Of a DNA stretch of 64,000 nt, positions 21,310 through 30,651 are shown piece by piece. A model generated the notes under the pieces. The model was given only the letters and a program-made list of their open reading frames with translations. It was not told the origin of the DNA and searched no databases. Position 1 is the stretch's first letter, and every line of letters starts with the position of its first letter. The translations under genes and the position numbers were made by a program. The stretch is taken from contig NZ_JAMJWD020000002.1 of NCBI RefSeq assembly GCF_023554255.2, forward strand, positions 613,435 through 677,434, in the 5' to 3' direction. The DNA comes from Phyllobacterium sp. 21LDTY02-6. GTDB taxonomy: Bacteria > Pseudomonadota > Alphaproteobacteria > Rhizobiales > Rhizobiaceae.

Positions 21310-22104
21310 ATGTCTTGCAGATCATTTCTCTATTCGATCGTCGTCTTGTTTGTGTCGTGCCTGTCGGCGCAATCGGACTCGCTGCCTGATCTCGGCGGCA
21401 AGCAGGTGACGGTGGTCACCGAGAACGCCTATCCGCCGCTGCAATTCATCGATCCGAAATCGGGACAGCCGGTGGGCTGGGAATATGACGCGATGAACGA
21501 GATCGCGAAGCGGCTCAATTTCAAGGTGGAATATCTGAACACCAGCTGGGATGCGATGATCCAGGCCGTCGCCGACAATCAGTACCAGATCGGGATGACC
21601 GGCATCACCATCAATGAGGAGCGCAAGCAGAAGGTGGATTTTTCCGAGCCCTACATGCGGTCGGAACAATTCATGCTGGTGCGGAGCGACGAGAAGCGGT
21701 TCGACGATGCCAAGGGCTTTGCCGCAACGGAGGATGCGCTGGTCGGAGCCCAGCCGGGAACCACGAATTTCTACGTGGCCGCGCATGAGGTGCTCGACGG
21801 CAATGAGCAGAATCCACGCATCAAGCTTTTCGAGACGTTCGGAGCGACGGTGGAGGCGCTGAAGACCGGCGATGTCGATATGGTGCTGACCGACAGCACC
21901 GCGGGCAGCGGCTATGCCGCGGCATCCGGCGGTGCGCTGAAACTCGTCGGCGGGCCGCTTGGCGCCGAAGAGTTCGGCTTCATATTCCCGAAGGGTTCGG
22001 AATTCGTGACGCCCGTCAATGCGGCGATCGCAGCGCTCAAGAATGATGGAACATTCGACCGTTTGAACAAGAAATGGTTCCTGGACTACAAGCTTGGACA
22101 TTGA
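21310..22104 (+). CDS. Amino-acid ABC transporter substrate-binding protein (family 3)
   Basis: The 264-residue product is a periplasmic binding protein of the polar amino-acid family. ATG 21310 gives a signal peptide, MSCRSFLYSIVVLFVSCLSA, with likely cleavage after residue 20. The mature protein starts with the family pattern VTVVTENAYPPLQFID and has the GMTGITINEERKQKVDFSEPY block that holds the ligand-binding loop. It lies 15 bases before the permease gene. No ATPase gene is adjacent, so the transporter must borrow one or encode it elsewhere. The substrate is not predictable from the sequence alone. Confidence 0.9.
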   Translation: MSCRSFLYSIVVLFVSCLSAQSDSLPDLGGKQVTVVTENAYPPLQFIDPKSGQPVGWEYDAMNEIAKRLNFKVEYLNTSWDAMIQAVADNQYQIGMTGITINEERKQKVDFSEPYMRSEQFMLVRSDEKRFDDAKGFAATEDALVGAQPGTTNFYVAAHEVLDGNEQNPRIKLFETFGATVEALKTGDVDMVLTDSTAGSGYAAASGGALKLVGGPLGAEEFGFIFPKGSEFVTPVNAAIAALKNDGTFDRLNKKWFLDYKLGH

Positions 22105-22119
22105 CGGGCCAGGCAAGCG

Positions 22120-22932
22120 ATGAACCAGCCCGGACGAACACCCCAAGAGCAGGATTTTCCCTGGTGGCTGGTCGTCGCAGGGCTGATCGCGCTGGCTCTT
22201 GCCGGCATCATCCTTGTCAGCCCGCTCTATGCGCAGGTCTTCGCCATCGTTTCCAAGGGGCTGTGGATCACGATATGGGTGTCGCTCCTCGCATTCCTGC
22301 TCGCATCGGCTCTCGGACTGGTGCTGGCGGTGATGAGTCTTTCGGAACACATCGTCCTGCGGCAGGCGGCGCGCTTCTATGTGGAGATCATACGCGGCGT
22401 CCCGCTACTCGTGCTCCTGTTCTACATCGCCTTCGTCGGCGCACCAGCACTCATATGGCTCGTCAACCTGGCTGCATCGCCCTTGCAGCAGCGAGGCTGG
22501 ATGGAACCGCTGCTCGTCCGCGACATACCGCTCATCTGGCGCGCCGTCTCGGCGCTGATGCTTGCCTATGCGGCATTCCTGGCGGAGATATTTCGAGCGG
22601 GCATCGAGGCTGTGCCGGTGGGGCAGCTTGAGGCGGCGAAGGCCCTCGGGCTGAAGCGGTACCAGCGGTTCCGCCGGATCGTGGCGCCGCAGGCCCTGCG
22701 CATCATCCTGCCGCCCTATGGCAATGATTTCATCTCCATGGTCAAGGATTCGTCCCTCGTATCGGTGCTCGGCGTGGTGGACATCACGCAGATGGGCAAG
22801 GTCTATGCCGCCGGTTCGTTCCGCTTCTTCGAGACCTATTCCATCGTCGCCTATGTCTATCTGCTCCTGACGATCAGCCTTTCCCTGCTGCTGCGGCGGC
22901 TGGAGCGACGCTTGAACAACAGCCACCGATAG
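22120..22932 (+). CDS. Amino-acid ABC transporter permease
   Basis: The 270-residue inner-membrane protein belongs to the HisM/GlnP permease family. Hydrophobic segments lie near residues 14-38, 46-70, 85-110, 140-165 and 235-260. The cytoplasmic EAA loop reads EAAKALGLKRYQRFRRIVAPQALR, trimmed here to its core EAAKALGL and PQALR, around residues 170-195. It pairs with the binding-protein gene 15 bases upstream. The pair sits between rplS and leuC, which are neighbours in several relatives, so it may be an insertion. Confidence 0.9.
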   Translation: MNQPGRTPQEQDFPWWLVVAGLIALALAGIILVSPLYAQVFAIVSKGLWITIWVSLLAFLLASALGLVLAVMSLSEHIVLRQAARFYVEIIRGVPLLVLLFYIAFVGAPALIWLVNLAASPLQQRGWMEPLLVRDIPLIWRAVSALMLAYAAFLAEIFRAGIEAVPVGQLEAAKALGLKRYQRFRRIVAPQALRIILPPYGNDFISMVKDSSLVSVLGVVDITQMGKVYAAGSFRFFETYSIVAYVYLLLTISLSLLLRRLERRLNNSHR

Positions 22933-22994
22933 CCGGCGCTCACTGCATATGCAGCGGCGCATTGTCGCCGGATTATTACTTTTGGAGCTTGTTT

Positions 22995-23023
22995 CTTGAC
23001 GGAACTGAAGCTCGAGTGCATAT
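22995..23023 (+). promoter_or_regulatory. Candidate promoter of leuC
   Basis: CTTGAC (22995-23000), a 17-base spacer and GCATAT (23018-23023) match the rhizobial sigma-70 pattern closely. The predicted leader to leuC is about 120 bases. I saw no leucine-rich leader peptide in it. Confidence 0.6.
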
Positions 23024-23149
23024 GTCCACGACATAATCGGAAAGATAGAGCCATTCCAGTTCGGAGCGGCCCTGTCTGATCATTTGATACGCATTTCCGG
23101 ACGGAATTCTTCATCACTTCCGGGACTGCTTGAGGCTAGGATATCGAAG

Positions 23150-24559
23150 ATGACTGCGCCACGCACACTTTATGACAAGATCTGGGATGACCATCTGGTC
23201 GATCGGCAGGATGACGGCACGTGCCTTCTCTATATCGATCGGCATCTTGTCCATGAAGTGACGAGCCCGCAGGCTTTCGAAGGCCTTCGCATGACGGGCC
23301 GCAAGGTGCGCCACCCGGAAAAGACGCTCGCAGTCGTCGACCACAACGTCCCGACCTCGCCGGATCGCGTCAACGGGATCAAGAACGAAGAGAGCCGTAT
23401 CCAGGTCGAGGCGCTGGCACGCAACGCAGCCGATTTCGGCGTCGAATATTATTCCGAGCGGGATATCCGCCAGGGCATCGTGCATATTATCGGGCCGGAA
23501 CAGGGCTTCACCCTGCCCGGAATGACCATCGTCTGCGGCGATAGCCACACATCGACCCATGGCGCATTCGGCGCGCTGGCGCATGGTATCGGCACGTCGG
23601 AAGTCGAGCATGTGCTGGCGACGCAGACGCTGATCCAGTCGAAGGCGAAGAACATGCTCGTTCGTGTCGATGGCCAGTTGCCGGAAGGCGTGACGGCCAA
23701 GGATATCATTCTGGCAATCATCGGCGAGATCGGCACCGCAGGCGGCACCGGCTATGTGATCGAATATGCGGGTGAAGCCATCCGCAGCCTTTCCATGGAA
23801 GGCCGCATGACGATCTGCAACATGTCGATCGAAGGTGGCGCACGCGCCGGCCTCATCGCACCGGACGAGACGACATTCGCCTATGTGAAGGGCAAGCCAC
23901 GGGCGCCGAAGGGCGCGGCATTCGAACAGGCCGTGGAATATTGGAAGACGCTCAAGAGCGATGAAGGCGCGCATTTCGACAAGGTCGTCGTGCTCAATGC
24001 AGCCGAATTGCCGCCGATCGTTTCATGGGGCTCGTCGCCCGAGGACGTGGTTTCCGTCACGGGCACCGTGCCCAATCCAGACGAGATCGCCGATGAGACG
24101 AAGCGCACTTCCAAGTGGCGCGCGCTGGATTATATGGGCTTGAAGCCCGGCACGCCGATCACCGACATCGCGCTCGATCGCGTTTTCATCGGGTCCTGCA
24201 CCAACGGGCGCATCGAGGATCTGCGCGCCGTCGCCAAGGTGGTCGAAGGCCGCAAGGTCAGCGAGACGGTCGATGCCATGATCGTTCCGGGCTCGGGCCT
24301 CGTGAAGGAACAGGCCGAGGCCGAGGGTCTCGACAAGATTTTCAAGGCAGCCGGTTTCGACTGGCGCGAGCCGGGCTGCTCCATGTGCCTCGCGATGAAT
24401 GACGACCGCCTGAAACCGGGCGAACGTTGCGCTTCCACGTCGAACCGCAATTTCGAGGGCAGGCAAGGTTTCAAGGGACGGACGCATCTTGTGTCGCCTG
24501 CCATGGCCGCCGCCGCCGCGATTGCGGGCCATTTCGTCGATATCCGCAACTGGAAGTGA
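23150..24559 (+). CDS. leuC: 3-isopropylmalate dehydratase large subunit
   Basis: LeuC with LeuD isomerises isopropylmalate in leucine synthesis. From ATG 23150 it has 469 residues; an upstream in-frame start would add 22 residues unlike the family. [17 protein letters not shown] is a typical N-terminus. The aconitase-type 4Fe-4S ligands are Cys350 in GSCTNGR and Cys410 and Cys413 in GCSMCLAMN. leuD is not in the window. A hairpin follows at 24571. Confidence 0.98.
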   Translation: MTAPRTLYDKIWDDHLVDRQDDGTCLLYIDRHLVHEVTSPQAFEGLRMTGRKVRHPEKTLAVVDHNVPTSPDRVNGIKNEESRIQVEALARNAADFGVEYYSERDIRQGIVHIIGPEQGFTLPGMTIVCGDSHTSTHGAFGALAHGIGTSEVEHVLATQTLIQSKAKNMLVRVDGQLPEGVTAKDIILAIIGEIGTAGGTGYVIEYAGEAIRSLSMEGRMTICNMSIEGGARAGLIAPDETTFAYVKGKPRAPKGAAFEQAVEYWKTLKSDEGAHFDKVVVLNAAELPPIVSWGSSPEDVVSVTGTVPNPDEIADETKRTSKWRALDYMGLKPGTPITDIALDRVFIGSCTNGRIEDLRAVAKVVEGRKVSETVDAMIVPGSGLVKEQAEAEGLDKIFKAAGFDWREPGCSMCLAMNDDRLKPGERCASTSNRNFEGRQGFKGRTHLVSPAMAAAAAIAGHFVDIRNWK

Positions 24560-24570
24560 GCTGGTGGAAG

Positions 24571-24598
24571 CGATCTGGCGGCTCAGGCAGCCAGATCG
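24571..24598. terminator. Bidirectional hairpin between leuC and queF
   Basis: CGATCTGGC (24571-24579) and GCCAGATCG (24590-24598) form a perfect 9-bp stem with a 10-base loop. It sits between the convergent stops of leuC and queF. There is no long T-run on either side, so efficiency is uncertain. Confidence 0.6.
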
Positions 24599-24605
24599 AC
24601 TTGTT

Positions 24606-25064
24606 TCACCGTCCGCGGTAGGCCGGAACCCCCTGGTCCGGCAGCCAGAGCCCTTCCGGCACCGGTCCCGACTGCCAGAAGACATCGATCGGGATGCCGC
24701 CGCGCGGATACCAATAGCCGCCGATCCGCAGCCAGAGCGGTTTGACGGCCTCGACGATGCGCTTGCCGATCCCGACGGTGCAATCCTCATGGAATGCGCC
24801 ATGGTTGCGGAAACTGCCGAGGAAAAGCTTCAGCGATTTTGACTCGAGCAGGAATTCGCCGGGCGCATAGTCGATGACCAGATGCCCGAAATCCGGCTGT
24901 CCGGTCACCGGGCACAGCGACGTGAATTCCGGGCAGGCGAACCGCGCCAGAAACAGCGTACCCGCCTGCGGGTTGGGAACCGCATCCAGCAGGGCTTCGT
25001 CCGGATGGGCGGGAAGGGCGACATCCTTGCCGAGCATGGTCGCCTGTTCGGAATAATGGTTCAT
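24606..25064 (-). CDS. queF: NADPH-dependent 7-cyano-7-deazaguanine reductase QueF
   Basis: QueF reduces preQ0 to preQ1, the last step before insertion into tRNA as a queuosine precursor. The 152-residue product is the short, unimodular type. The catalytic Cys51 lies in [16 protein letters not shown] with the conserved Asp58, and the QueF motif ESKSLKL is at residues 74-80. ATG 25064 overlaps the queD stop by 4 bases; longer frames extend into queD. It ends a queC-queE-queD-queF operon. Confidence 0.96.
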   Translation of the reverse strand: MNHYSEQATMLGKDVALPAHPDEALLDAVPNPQAGTLFLARFACPEFTSLCPVTGQPDFGHLVIDYAPGEFLLESKSLKLFLGSFRNHGAFHEDCTVGIGKRIVEAVKPLWLRIGGYWYPRGGIPIDVFWQSGPVPEGLWLPDQGVPAYRGR

Positions 25065-25447
25065 GCCACGCCTCCGGCGGTTTCGAACTCGCCCTGATAT
25101 TCGCAGCCTTCGCCGCAACTGTCGCGATAGATGCCGATCTGCGCCAGCAAAGGGATGGCGGGCGCAAGCCGCTGCCATAGCCAGACGGCGATTGTCTCAA
25201 GCGTCGGAAGCTCCAGCCCCGGCACTTCGTTGAGGTAGCGATGATCGAGCGAATCGCGAGCCGCGTCCGTAGCGGCATACACCGCGCCGAGATCGGCAAT
25301 CAGTCCGGTTTTCGGATCGGGCCGGCCTTCCAGCGTCACCCGTACACGGAAACTATGTCCATGCAGGCGCTGGTTGACGTGGCCGTCGGGAAAGGAATGC
25401 GGCAGATGATGTGCCGCTTCGAAGGTGAAGTCGGTAAATATTCTCAT
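25061..25447 (-). CDS. queD: 6-carboxytetrahydropterin synthase-like QueD with Asn at the catalytic Cys position
   Basis: QueD makes 6-carboxytetrahydropterin from dihydroneopterin triphosphate in queuosine synthesis. The 128 residues fit the family and the zinc ligands are present: His13 in FEAAHHLPH and His29 and His31 in LHGHSF. The usual CxxxHGH motif reads NQRLHGH, so Asn25 stands where E. coli has the catalytic Cys27. The codons GTC AAC are unambiguous and the frame is intact. The later [11 protein letters not shown] segment (His/Asp of the triad) is conserved. Operon position between queE and queF supports the pathway role, but the substitution makes the chemistry worth testing. Confidence 0.88.
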   Translation of the reverse strand: MRIFTDFTFEAAHHLPHSFPDGHVNQRLHGHSFRVRVTLEGRPDPKTGLIADLGAVYAATDAARDSLDHRYLNEVPGLELPTLETIAVWLWQRLAPAIPLLAQIGIYRDSCGEGCEYQGEFETAGGVA

Positions 25448-25497
25448 GGATTTCCTCTTCAGCACTGGCGCAGTACAGGCGCCCGCCACGGACTGCC

Positions 25498-26178
25498 TCA
25501 AGGCAGTCCGATCAATTTGTGGGTCTGCGTGCTCAGCCGCCAGAGCGGATGTGCGAGGCAATAGGCCGCTGCAGAAGCCACATGGGCGGCGGTTTGGGCC
25601 GGATCGCCAGTCACGTCAAGTGGCTGGAGGTAAAAATGGTCGAAGGCGAGCCCCACGAAGCGTGAAGGATGCGCCTCGGCCTCGGCTTGCGGAAAGACGA
25701 GTTTCAGTTCGCTGCCGGATGTCTGGACCAGCGGCGCGCTTGCTTTGGGCGATACGCAGATCCAGTCCAGCCCCGCGGGCGCCGGCAGGGTTCCGTTGGT
25801 TTCGATGCCGACTTCAAAGCCGCGAGCATGAAACGCATCGATCAATGGCGTGTCCAGCTGCAGCAGCGGCTCGCCGCCGGTGCAGATGACATAGGGCCTG
25901 CCATTCGTTGCAACGCTCGGGACGCCGCTGGTAGCTCCGCTGGGCCAATGCGCCGCTACCGCATCCGCCAGGGCGTCCGCATTCTTGAACTTGCCGCCGC
26001 CGGGGCCGTCGATGCCGATGAAGTCCGTATCGCAAAAACGGCATACCGCGCGGTTTCGGTCGCGTTCCAGCCCCGACCAGAGGTTGCAGCCAGCGAAGCG
26101 CATGAAAACCGCCGCGCGGCCGGTGTGGTTACCTTCGCCTTGCAAGGTCAGGTAGATTTCCTTCACGGCGTAGGTCAT
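25498..26178 (-). CDS. queE: 7-carboxy-7-deazaguanine synthase QueE (radical SAM)
   Basis: QueE is a radical-SAM enzyme that contracts carboxytetrahydropterin to 7-carboxy-7-deazaguanine. From ATG 26178 it has 226 residues. The cluster cysteines are spaced CX14CX2C (Cys31, Cys46, Cys49), the variant known from Burkholderia-type QueE rather than the usual CX3CX2[18 protein letters not shown] at the N-terminus and [11 protein letters not shown] near the middle are family motifs. The start overlaps the queC stop by 4 bases; 50 bases separate it from queD. Confidence 0.95.
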   Translation of the reverse strand: MTYAVKEIYLTLQGEGNHTGRAAVFMRFAGCNLWSGLERDRNRAVCRFCDTDFIGIDGPGGGKFKNADALADAVAAHWPSGATSGVPSVATNGRPYVICTGGEPLLQLDTPLIDAFHARGFEVGIETNGTLPAPAGLDWICVSPKASAPLVQTSGSELKLVFPQAEAEAHPSRFVGLAFDHFYLQPLDVTGDPAQTAAHVASAAAYCLAHPLWRLSTQTHKLIGLP

Positions 26179-26885
26179 GCGGGTTCGGCCTTGAACTTGC
26201 GCCAGCCATGCGCCCGCAAATCGCAAGCCGGACAGGTGCCGCAGCCATAGCCCCATTGGTGCCGTATGGAGCGCTCGCCCAGATAGCAGCTATGCGTCTC
26301 CTCGACTATCAGTTGCAGCAGCGGCTCGCCGCCCAGGTCGCGAGCCATGGCGAATGTCTCCGCCTTGTCCAGCCACATCAATGGGGTCTCGATCGTCATT
26401 CGCCGGTCGAGCCCGAGCGACAGGGCGACCTGCTGCGCCTTCAAGGTGTCGTCGCGGCAGTCGGGATAGCCGGAATAGTCGGTCTCGCACATGCCGCCGA
26501 CAAGCACCCGCAGCCCGCGACGATAGGCGAGCGCGGCGGCAAGCGTGAAGAAGAGCAGGTTGCGGCCGGGCACGAAAGTGTTCGGCAGGCCATTCTCGGC
26601 CATCTCGATAGCGATCGGATCGGTCATCGCCGACGCGCCCAGTTGCCCGATCACCGTGGCGTCCAGCCGATGGTCGGCGCCCAATCGCGCGGCCCAATGC
26701 GGAAAACGAATGGCAAGGCTTCGGCGAAAATCGTCGCGGACCGTCAGTTCGATCCTGTGTCGCTGGCCATAGTCGAAACCGACTGTTTCCACACGGTCGA
26801 AATTTGCGAGCGCCCAGGCGAGACAGGTGGCGGAGTCCTGGCCGCCGGAGAATAGAACGAGGGCACCCTCTGAATTCCTGGCCAT
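26175..26885 (-). CDS. queC: 7-cyano-7-deazaguanine synthase QueC
   Basis: QueC converts 7-carboxy-7-deazaguanine to preQ0 using ATP and ammonia. The 236 residues start with the PP-loop [10 protein letters not shown] (12-21) and end with zinc-type cysteines in [11 protein letters not shown]. The family segment [19 protein letters not shown] is intact. ATG 26885 is chosen because AAGGA lies about 11 bases upstream and the product begins directly with the PP-loop; a longer frame would overlap the divergent GNAT gene. It is the first gene of the que operon. Confidence 0.96.
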   Translation of the reverse strand: MARNSEGALVLFSGGQDSATCLAWALANFDRVETVGFDYGQRHRIELTVRDDFRRSLAIRFPHWAARLGADHRLDATVIGQLGASAMTDPIAIEMAENGLPNTFVPGRNLLFFTLAAALAYRRGLRVLVGGMCETDYSGYPDCRDDTLKAQQVALSLGLDRRMTIETPLMWLDKAETFAMARDLGGEPLLQLIVEETHSCYLGERSIRHQWGYGCGTCPACDLRAHGWRKFKAEPA

Positions 26886-26912
26886 TCGATCAACTTTCCT
26901 TGCAAAGCGGCG

Positions 26913-26941
26913 TGCATACAGCGCTGCCGGGTTGGGCGCAA
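26913..26941 (-). promoter_or_regulatory. Candidate promoter of the queCEDF operon
   Basis: On the minus strand TTGCGC (26941-26936) and TATGCA (26918-26913) have a 17-base spacer, giving a short leader before queC. I looked for a preQ1 riboswitch in the 281-base divergent gap (26886-27166) and did not recognise one. Confidence 0.45.
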
Positions 26942-27166
26942 TCGCTTTCGGCGCGGCGCGGTCCGGGCGCGGCTGGCCCGATAGCACCGGGGAATGGACT
27001 TCGCCACCACGTTCCCGATCCGTCGCAACCGCGACCATCGACCATCTATCAGTACATCGCTGCCGGCCCGGCAGGTCGTCAAATCGATTTTGGTCCGCCG
27101 CCATGGTTGACGCGCGCACCACAATCGACCAATCCTCAGGGCAGGCAGAAACAAGGGACGGAAAAC

Positions 27167-27640
27167 ATGACCAAGAATGCTGCAAGCGAACATGCGATCG
27201 ATATTTCCCTTCTGCACCTCAACGACGCGCATGAATTCGCCCCGCTCCTGGCGAGCTACGCCCAGGCATTGAAGCGCGGCGCGCCGCGCCGTCCGGACGA
27301 TTATTACGCGGAGAATCTTCTGCGCGACCGGGCAGCGGAAATCGCCGGAGCGCGTCTCGACGGCGTTCTCGTCGGCTTCGTCATCTTCTACGATCTGCCA
27401 GAACCCGTATCCGGCATGCGTGCCGGACAGGTCGACCACATTTACGTGCACCACGACCATCGCGGCAAGGGCATTGCCAAGGCGCTGATCGACGTACTGG
27501 CCGACAAGGCCGAGGAACGCGGCTGGACCAAGCTGTCGTTGAACGCCCCGCGCGTGCCCGAGGATGGCAGAAAACTCTATGAACAGGTCGCGGCGCCCGC
27601 CGACTGGACGAGCTTCATCATCCGCTTCGGCAATCAATAG
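27167..27640 (+). CDS. GNAT family N-acetyltransferase
   Basis: The 157-residue product has the GNAT fold: the acetyl-CoA-binding motif A reads [20 protein letters not shown] around residues 89-108 (key residues [10 protein letters not shown]). ATG 27167 follows GGGACGG; the longer in-frame extension overlaps the queC start region and is not needed. The gene is divergent from queC. The substrate is unknown and no neighbour hints at it. Confidence 0.85.
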   Translation: MTKNAASEHAIDISLLHLNDAHEFAPLLASYAQALKRGAPRRPDDYYAENLLRDRAAEIAGARLDGVLVGFVIFYDLPEPVSGMRAGQVDHIYVHHDHRGKGIAKALIDVLADKAEERGWTKLSLNAPRVPEDGRKLYEQVAAPADWTSFIIRFGNQ

Positions 27641-27802
27641 GCGCTTCTGCAGCGTGCCCGGGAAGCGACCGGATCGGTCGCATATCGGGGCGCGCCATGG
27701 GGCGGCCCATCTTTGCGCTGCGCAATCCGGACAGACTCACTCAACTATTTTTGCCCACGCCGGCGATCAATTTTTATTGCTCGCCAGCGGCCATTTCCGA
27801 CG

Positions 27803-27816
27803 TTTAAACGATTGAA
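27803..27816. promoter_or_regulatory. Putative shared TCA-operon operator, sdh copy 1
   Basis: TTTAAACGATTGAA matches TTNAANCGNTTNAA at all ten fixed positions. Bases 27805-27816 are identical to the mdh element at 6844-6855. It ends 4 bases before the predicted -35. Confidence 0.55.
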
Positions 27817-27820
27817 TTCC

Positions 27821-27848
27821 CTTGATAAAGCGGAAGCACTTGCTATTG
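27821..27848 (+). promoter_or_regulatory. Candidate promoter of sdhCDAB
   Basis: CTTGAT (27821-27826) and CTATTG (27843-27848) have a 16-base spacer and resemble the rhizobial CTTGAC/CTATAT pattern. The operator copy lies immediately upstream. Confidence 0.45.
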
Positions 27849-27906
27849 CGGCCAATTCGCCGCATGAGGGTGAGCAAAGGGCCTTTGACGCAGTGCAAAA
27901 AGCGCA

Positions 27907-27920
27907 TTAAAACGCTTCTA
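27907..27920. promoter_or_regulatory. Putative shared TCA-operon operator, sdh copy 2 (weaker)
   Basis: TTAAAACGCTTCTA fits the same pattern at 9 of 10 fixed positions. Its centre is 104 bases downstream of copy 1, near ten helical turns, which would suit looping between the two sites. It lies within the predicted leader. Confidence 0.35.
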
Positions 27921-27996
27921 AATTACCTCGAAGGCCTGTCTGCCTGCCCGTCCTCCGGGACCATCATAAGGCGCCGCGCACATCATTGGGGACGCT

Positions 27997-28395
27997 ATGA
28001 GCAAGACCAATTTGCATTCCAACCGGCCATTGTCGCCGCATCTGCAAATATACAAGCCAATTCCAACGATGGTCATGTCCATCGTCCACCGCATCACCGG
28101 ATCGGCTCTTTACGTCGGCACGCTGCTCGTCGCCTGGTGGTTGATCGCAACGGCGACCAGCGAAAGGCAGTTCGACATCGTCAGCAGCGTCTATTCGTCC
28201 TGGATCGGCCTCCTCGTGCTGCTGGGTTATACCTGGGCTCTCATACATCACATGATCGGCGGGATTCGCCACCTGATCTGGGATACGGGCCGGGGGCTCG
28301 AAAAGGAAACCACGACAAGGATGGCCTGGGCCACGCTGGTATTGTCGGTTGCGCTGACCGTGCTCGTCTGGGTCGTGGCGTTCACAATAGCTTGA
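27997..28395 (+). CDS. sdhC: Succinate dehydrogenase cytochrome b556 subunit
   Basis: SdhC anchors succinate dehydrogenase in the inner membrane and helps bind heme b and ubiquinone. The 132 residues contain the family N-terminal pattern RPLSPHLQIYKPI, the quinone-site SIVHRITGSALY block (His31, Arg32) and the heme-ligand region ALIHHMIGG (His84/His85). Three transmembrane segments are evident near residues 27-50, 65-90 and 108-130. It is the first gene of sdhCDAB. Confidence 0.96.
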   Translation: MSKTNLHSNRPLSPHLQIYKPIPTMVMSIVHRITGSALYVGTLLVAWWLIATATSERQFDIVSSVYSSWIGLLVLLGYTWALIHHMIGGIRHLIWDTGRGLEKETTTRMAWATLVLSVALTVLVWVVAFTIA

Positions 28396-28409
28396 AAGGA
28401 TATTGAGCG

Positions 28410-28793
28410 ATGAGCGATATGCGCACGCCGCTTGGCAGGGTTCGCGGGCTTGGTTCCGCCAAGGAGGGGACGGAGCATTTCTGGCGCCAGCGCCTGACTG
28501 CCGTTTCCAACATTCCGCTGATCCTGTTCTTCATAGGGCTGATCCTTTCGCTGCATGGCGCCAGCTATGAGGAAACGCGAGCGGCCCTCGGACATCCCTT
28601 CACCGCATTGGCCCTACTCCTTGTTCTTCTCTCTGCGCTCTACCACATGCGCCTGGGTATGCAGGTCATCATCGAGGATTATGTTCATGCGGAGGGCACC
28701 AAGGTGGTGTTGCTCATGCTGAACACCTTTTTCGCTCTGGCAGTCGGGGTCGTGAGCATATTCGCGATCCTCAAGCTGAGCTTCGGAGGCTAA
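28410..28793 (+). CDS. sdhD: Succinate dehydrogenase membrane anchor subunit
   Basis: SdhD is the second membrane anchor of complex II. The 127 residues hold three hydrophobic segments (about 35-55, 65-85, 97-120). Its [16 protein letters not shown] segment is the conserved heme/quinone region of the family. It starts 14 bases after sdhC and ends 7 bases before sdhA. Sequence conservation is low, as usual for SdhD, so the call leans on operon position as well. Confidence 0.94.
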   Translation: MSDMRTPLGRVRGLGSAKEGTEHFWRQRLTAVSNIPLILFFIGLILSLHGASYEETRAALGHPFTALALLLVLLSALYHMRLGMQVIIEDYVHAEGTKVVLLMLNTFFALAVGVVSIFAILKLSFGG

Positions 28794-28800
28794 GGCCATT

Positions 28801-30633
28801 ATGGCAAGTACAGACAGCAAGGCCGGCAAGGCCTATACTTTCATCGACCACAAGTTCGACGTCGTTGTCGTCGGTGCCGGCGGAGCTGGCCTCCGCGCCA
28901 CGCTCGGCATGGCTGAGCAGGGCTTGAAGACGGCCTGCATCACCAAGGTGTTTCCCACCCGTTCGCACACGGTCGCCGCGCAGGGCGGCATTGCGGCGTC
29001 GCTCAGCAATATGGGTCCTGATTCCTGGCAGTGGCATATGTATGACACGGTCAAGGGTTCCGACTGGCTCGGCGATACCGACGCCATGGAATATCTGGCG
29101 CGCGAAGCTCCCGCAGCAGTCTATGAGCTGGAGCATTACGGCGTGCCGTTCTCGCGCACCGAAGCGGGCAAGATCTATCAGCGTCCCTTCGGCGGACACA
29201 TGATGAACTATGGCGACGGTCCGCCCGTGCAGCGTACATGCGCCGCGGCAGACCGGACCGGACATGCCATTCTTCACACGCTTTACGGCCAGAGCCTGCG
29301 CAACAATGCGCAGTTCTTCATCGAATATTTCGCGCTCGACCTGATCCAGGACGAGGACGGCACGATTACCGGCGTCGTCGCCTGGAACCTCGACGATGGC
29401 ACCATCCACCGCTTTGCCGCGAAGATGGTCGTCATGGCTACAGGCGGCTATGGCCGCTCTTATTTCTCGGCGACGTCCGCGCATACATGCACCGGCGACG
29501 GCGGTGGCATGGTGGCTCGCGCCGGCCTGCCGCTGCAGGACATGGAGTTCGTACAGTTCCATCCGACCGGCATCTATGGAGCCGGCTGCCTCATCACCGA
29601 AGGCGCACGCGGCGAGGGTGGCTATCTGGTCAATTCGGAGGGCGAGCGCTTCATGGAGCGTTATGCTCCTTCGGCGAAGGATCTGGCCTCCCGCGACGTC
29701 GTTTCACGCTGCATGACGCTTGAAATCCGCGAGGGACGCGGCGTTGGCAAGAACAAGGACCACATATTCCTGCATCTGGATCACCTTGATCCGGCGGTCC
29801 TGCATGAGCGCCTGCCCGGAATTTCCGAATCCGCGAAGATCTTCGCGGGTGTCGATCTGACCAAGGAACCGATCCCGGTGCTTCCGACTGTCCATTACAA
29901 TATGGGCGGCATTCCCACCAATTACTGGGGCGAAGCGCTGAACCCGACGGCGGATGATCCCGACCGCATCCAGCCCGGCCTCATGGCCGTCGGCGAAGCG
30001 GGCTGCGCCTCCGTCCATGGCGCGAACCGCCTCGGTTCCAATTCGCTCATCGATCTCGTCGTCTTTGGCCGCGCCGCTGCCATTCGTGCGGGCCAGGTGA
30101 TCGATCGCAACAGCAAGGTGCCGGATATCAACGAGGCGTCCGTGACGAAGATCATGGACCGCTTCGACCGCCTCCGCCACGCTTCGGGCGGTACGCCCAC
30201 AGCGGCGCTGCGCGAGAAGATGCAAAGGACCATGCAGGAGGATGCCGCCGTGTTCCGCACGTCGGAATCGCTGCGCTCGGGTGTCGAGCGGATGCACCGG
30301 ATCTGGGGCGAACTCCCGGACGTCAAGGTGACGGACCGCTCGATGATCTGGAATTCGGACCTGGTGGAGACATTGGAGCTGGAGAATCTGATGGCCAATG
30401 CGTTGACGACGGTCGTGGCCGCCGAAGCACGCAAGGAGAGCCGCGGCGCCCATGCCCACGAGGATTTCCCCAATCGCGACGACGTGAACTGGCGCAAGCA
30501 CAGCCTTGCCTGGCTCAGCCCCGAGGGCAGCGTCTCGCTCGGCTATCGCCCCGTCCACCTTGACCCACTGGTCAAGGAAGAGGATGGCGGTATCAGCCTT
30601 GCCAAGATCGCGCCGAAAGCGCGCGTCTATTGA
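28801..30633 (+). CDS. sdhA: Succinate dehydrogenase flavoprotein subunit
   Basis: SdhA oxidises succinate to fumarate with covalently bound FAD. The 610 residues show the dinucleotide-binding [10 protein letters not shown] (23-32), the flavinylation site His56 in [13 protein letters not shown] and the active-site blocks QFHPTG and RGEGGYLVN. The C-terminal domain is complete. It lies in sdhCDAB between sdhD and sdhB with short gaps. Confidence 0.98.
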   Translation: MASTDSKAGKAYTFIDHKFDVVVVGAGGAGLRATLGMAEQGLKTACITKVFPTRSHTVAAQGGIAASLSNMGPDSWQWHMYDTVKGSDWLGDTDAMEYLAREAPAAVYELEHYGVPFSRTEAGKIYQRPFGGHMMNYGDGPPVQRTCAAADRTGHAILHTLYGQSLRNNAQFFIEYFALDLIQDEDGTITGVVAWNLDDGTIHRFAAKMVVMATGGYGRSYFSATSAHTCTGDGGGMVARAGLPLQDMEFVQFHPTGIYGAGCLITEGARGEGGYLVNSEGERFMERYAPSAKDLASRDVVSRCMTLEIREGRGVGKNKDHIFLHLDHLDPAVLHERLPGISESAKIFAGVDLTKEPIPVLPTVHYNMGGIPTNYWGEALNPTADDPDRIQPGLMAVGEAGCASVHGANRLGSNSLIDLVVFGRAAAIRAGQVIDRNSKVPDINEASVTKIMDRFDRLRHASGGTPTAALREKMQRTMQEDAAVFRTSESLRSGVERMHRIWGELPDVKVTDRSMIWNSDLVETLELENLMANALTTVVAAEARKESRGAHAHEDFPNRDDVNWRKHSLAWLSPEGSVSLGYRPVHLDPLVKEEDGGISLAKIAPKARVY

Positions 30634-30651
30634 TCCAGGAACCAGAGCACC

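Larger units (their letters stand above)
27641..27996 (+). other. Regulatory region upstream of sdhCDAB
   Basis: This 356-base gap shows no credible gene. From about 27730 it is AT-rich and carries two CG-centred operator candidates (27803-27816 and 27907-27920) and a promoter candidate at 27821-27848. The leader to sdhC would be about 140 bases. No terminator for the upstream GNAT gene was seen. Confidence 0.55.

Noticed and set aside
23024-23149. Leucine attenuator peptide before leuC
   Set aside because: No short frame with consecutive leucine codons and no terminator/antiterminator pair were found.
26886-27166. preQ1 riboswitch before queC
   Set aside because: I looked for the short C-rich hairpin and A-rich tail of known preQ1 classes and saw none; covariance-model search would be decisive.
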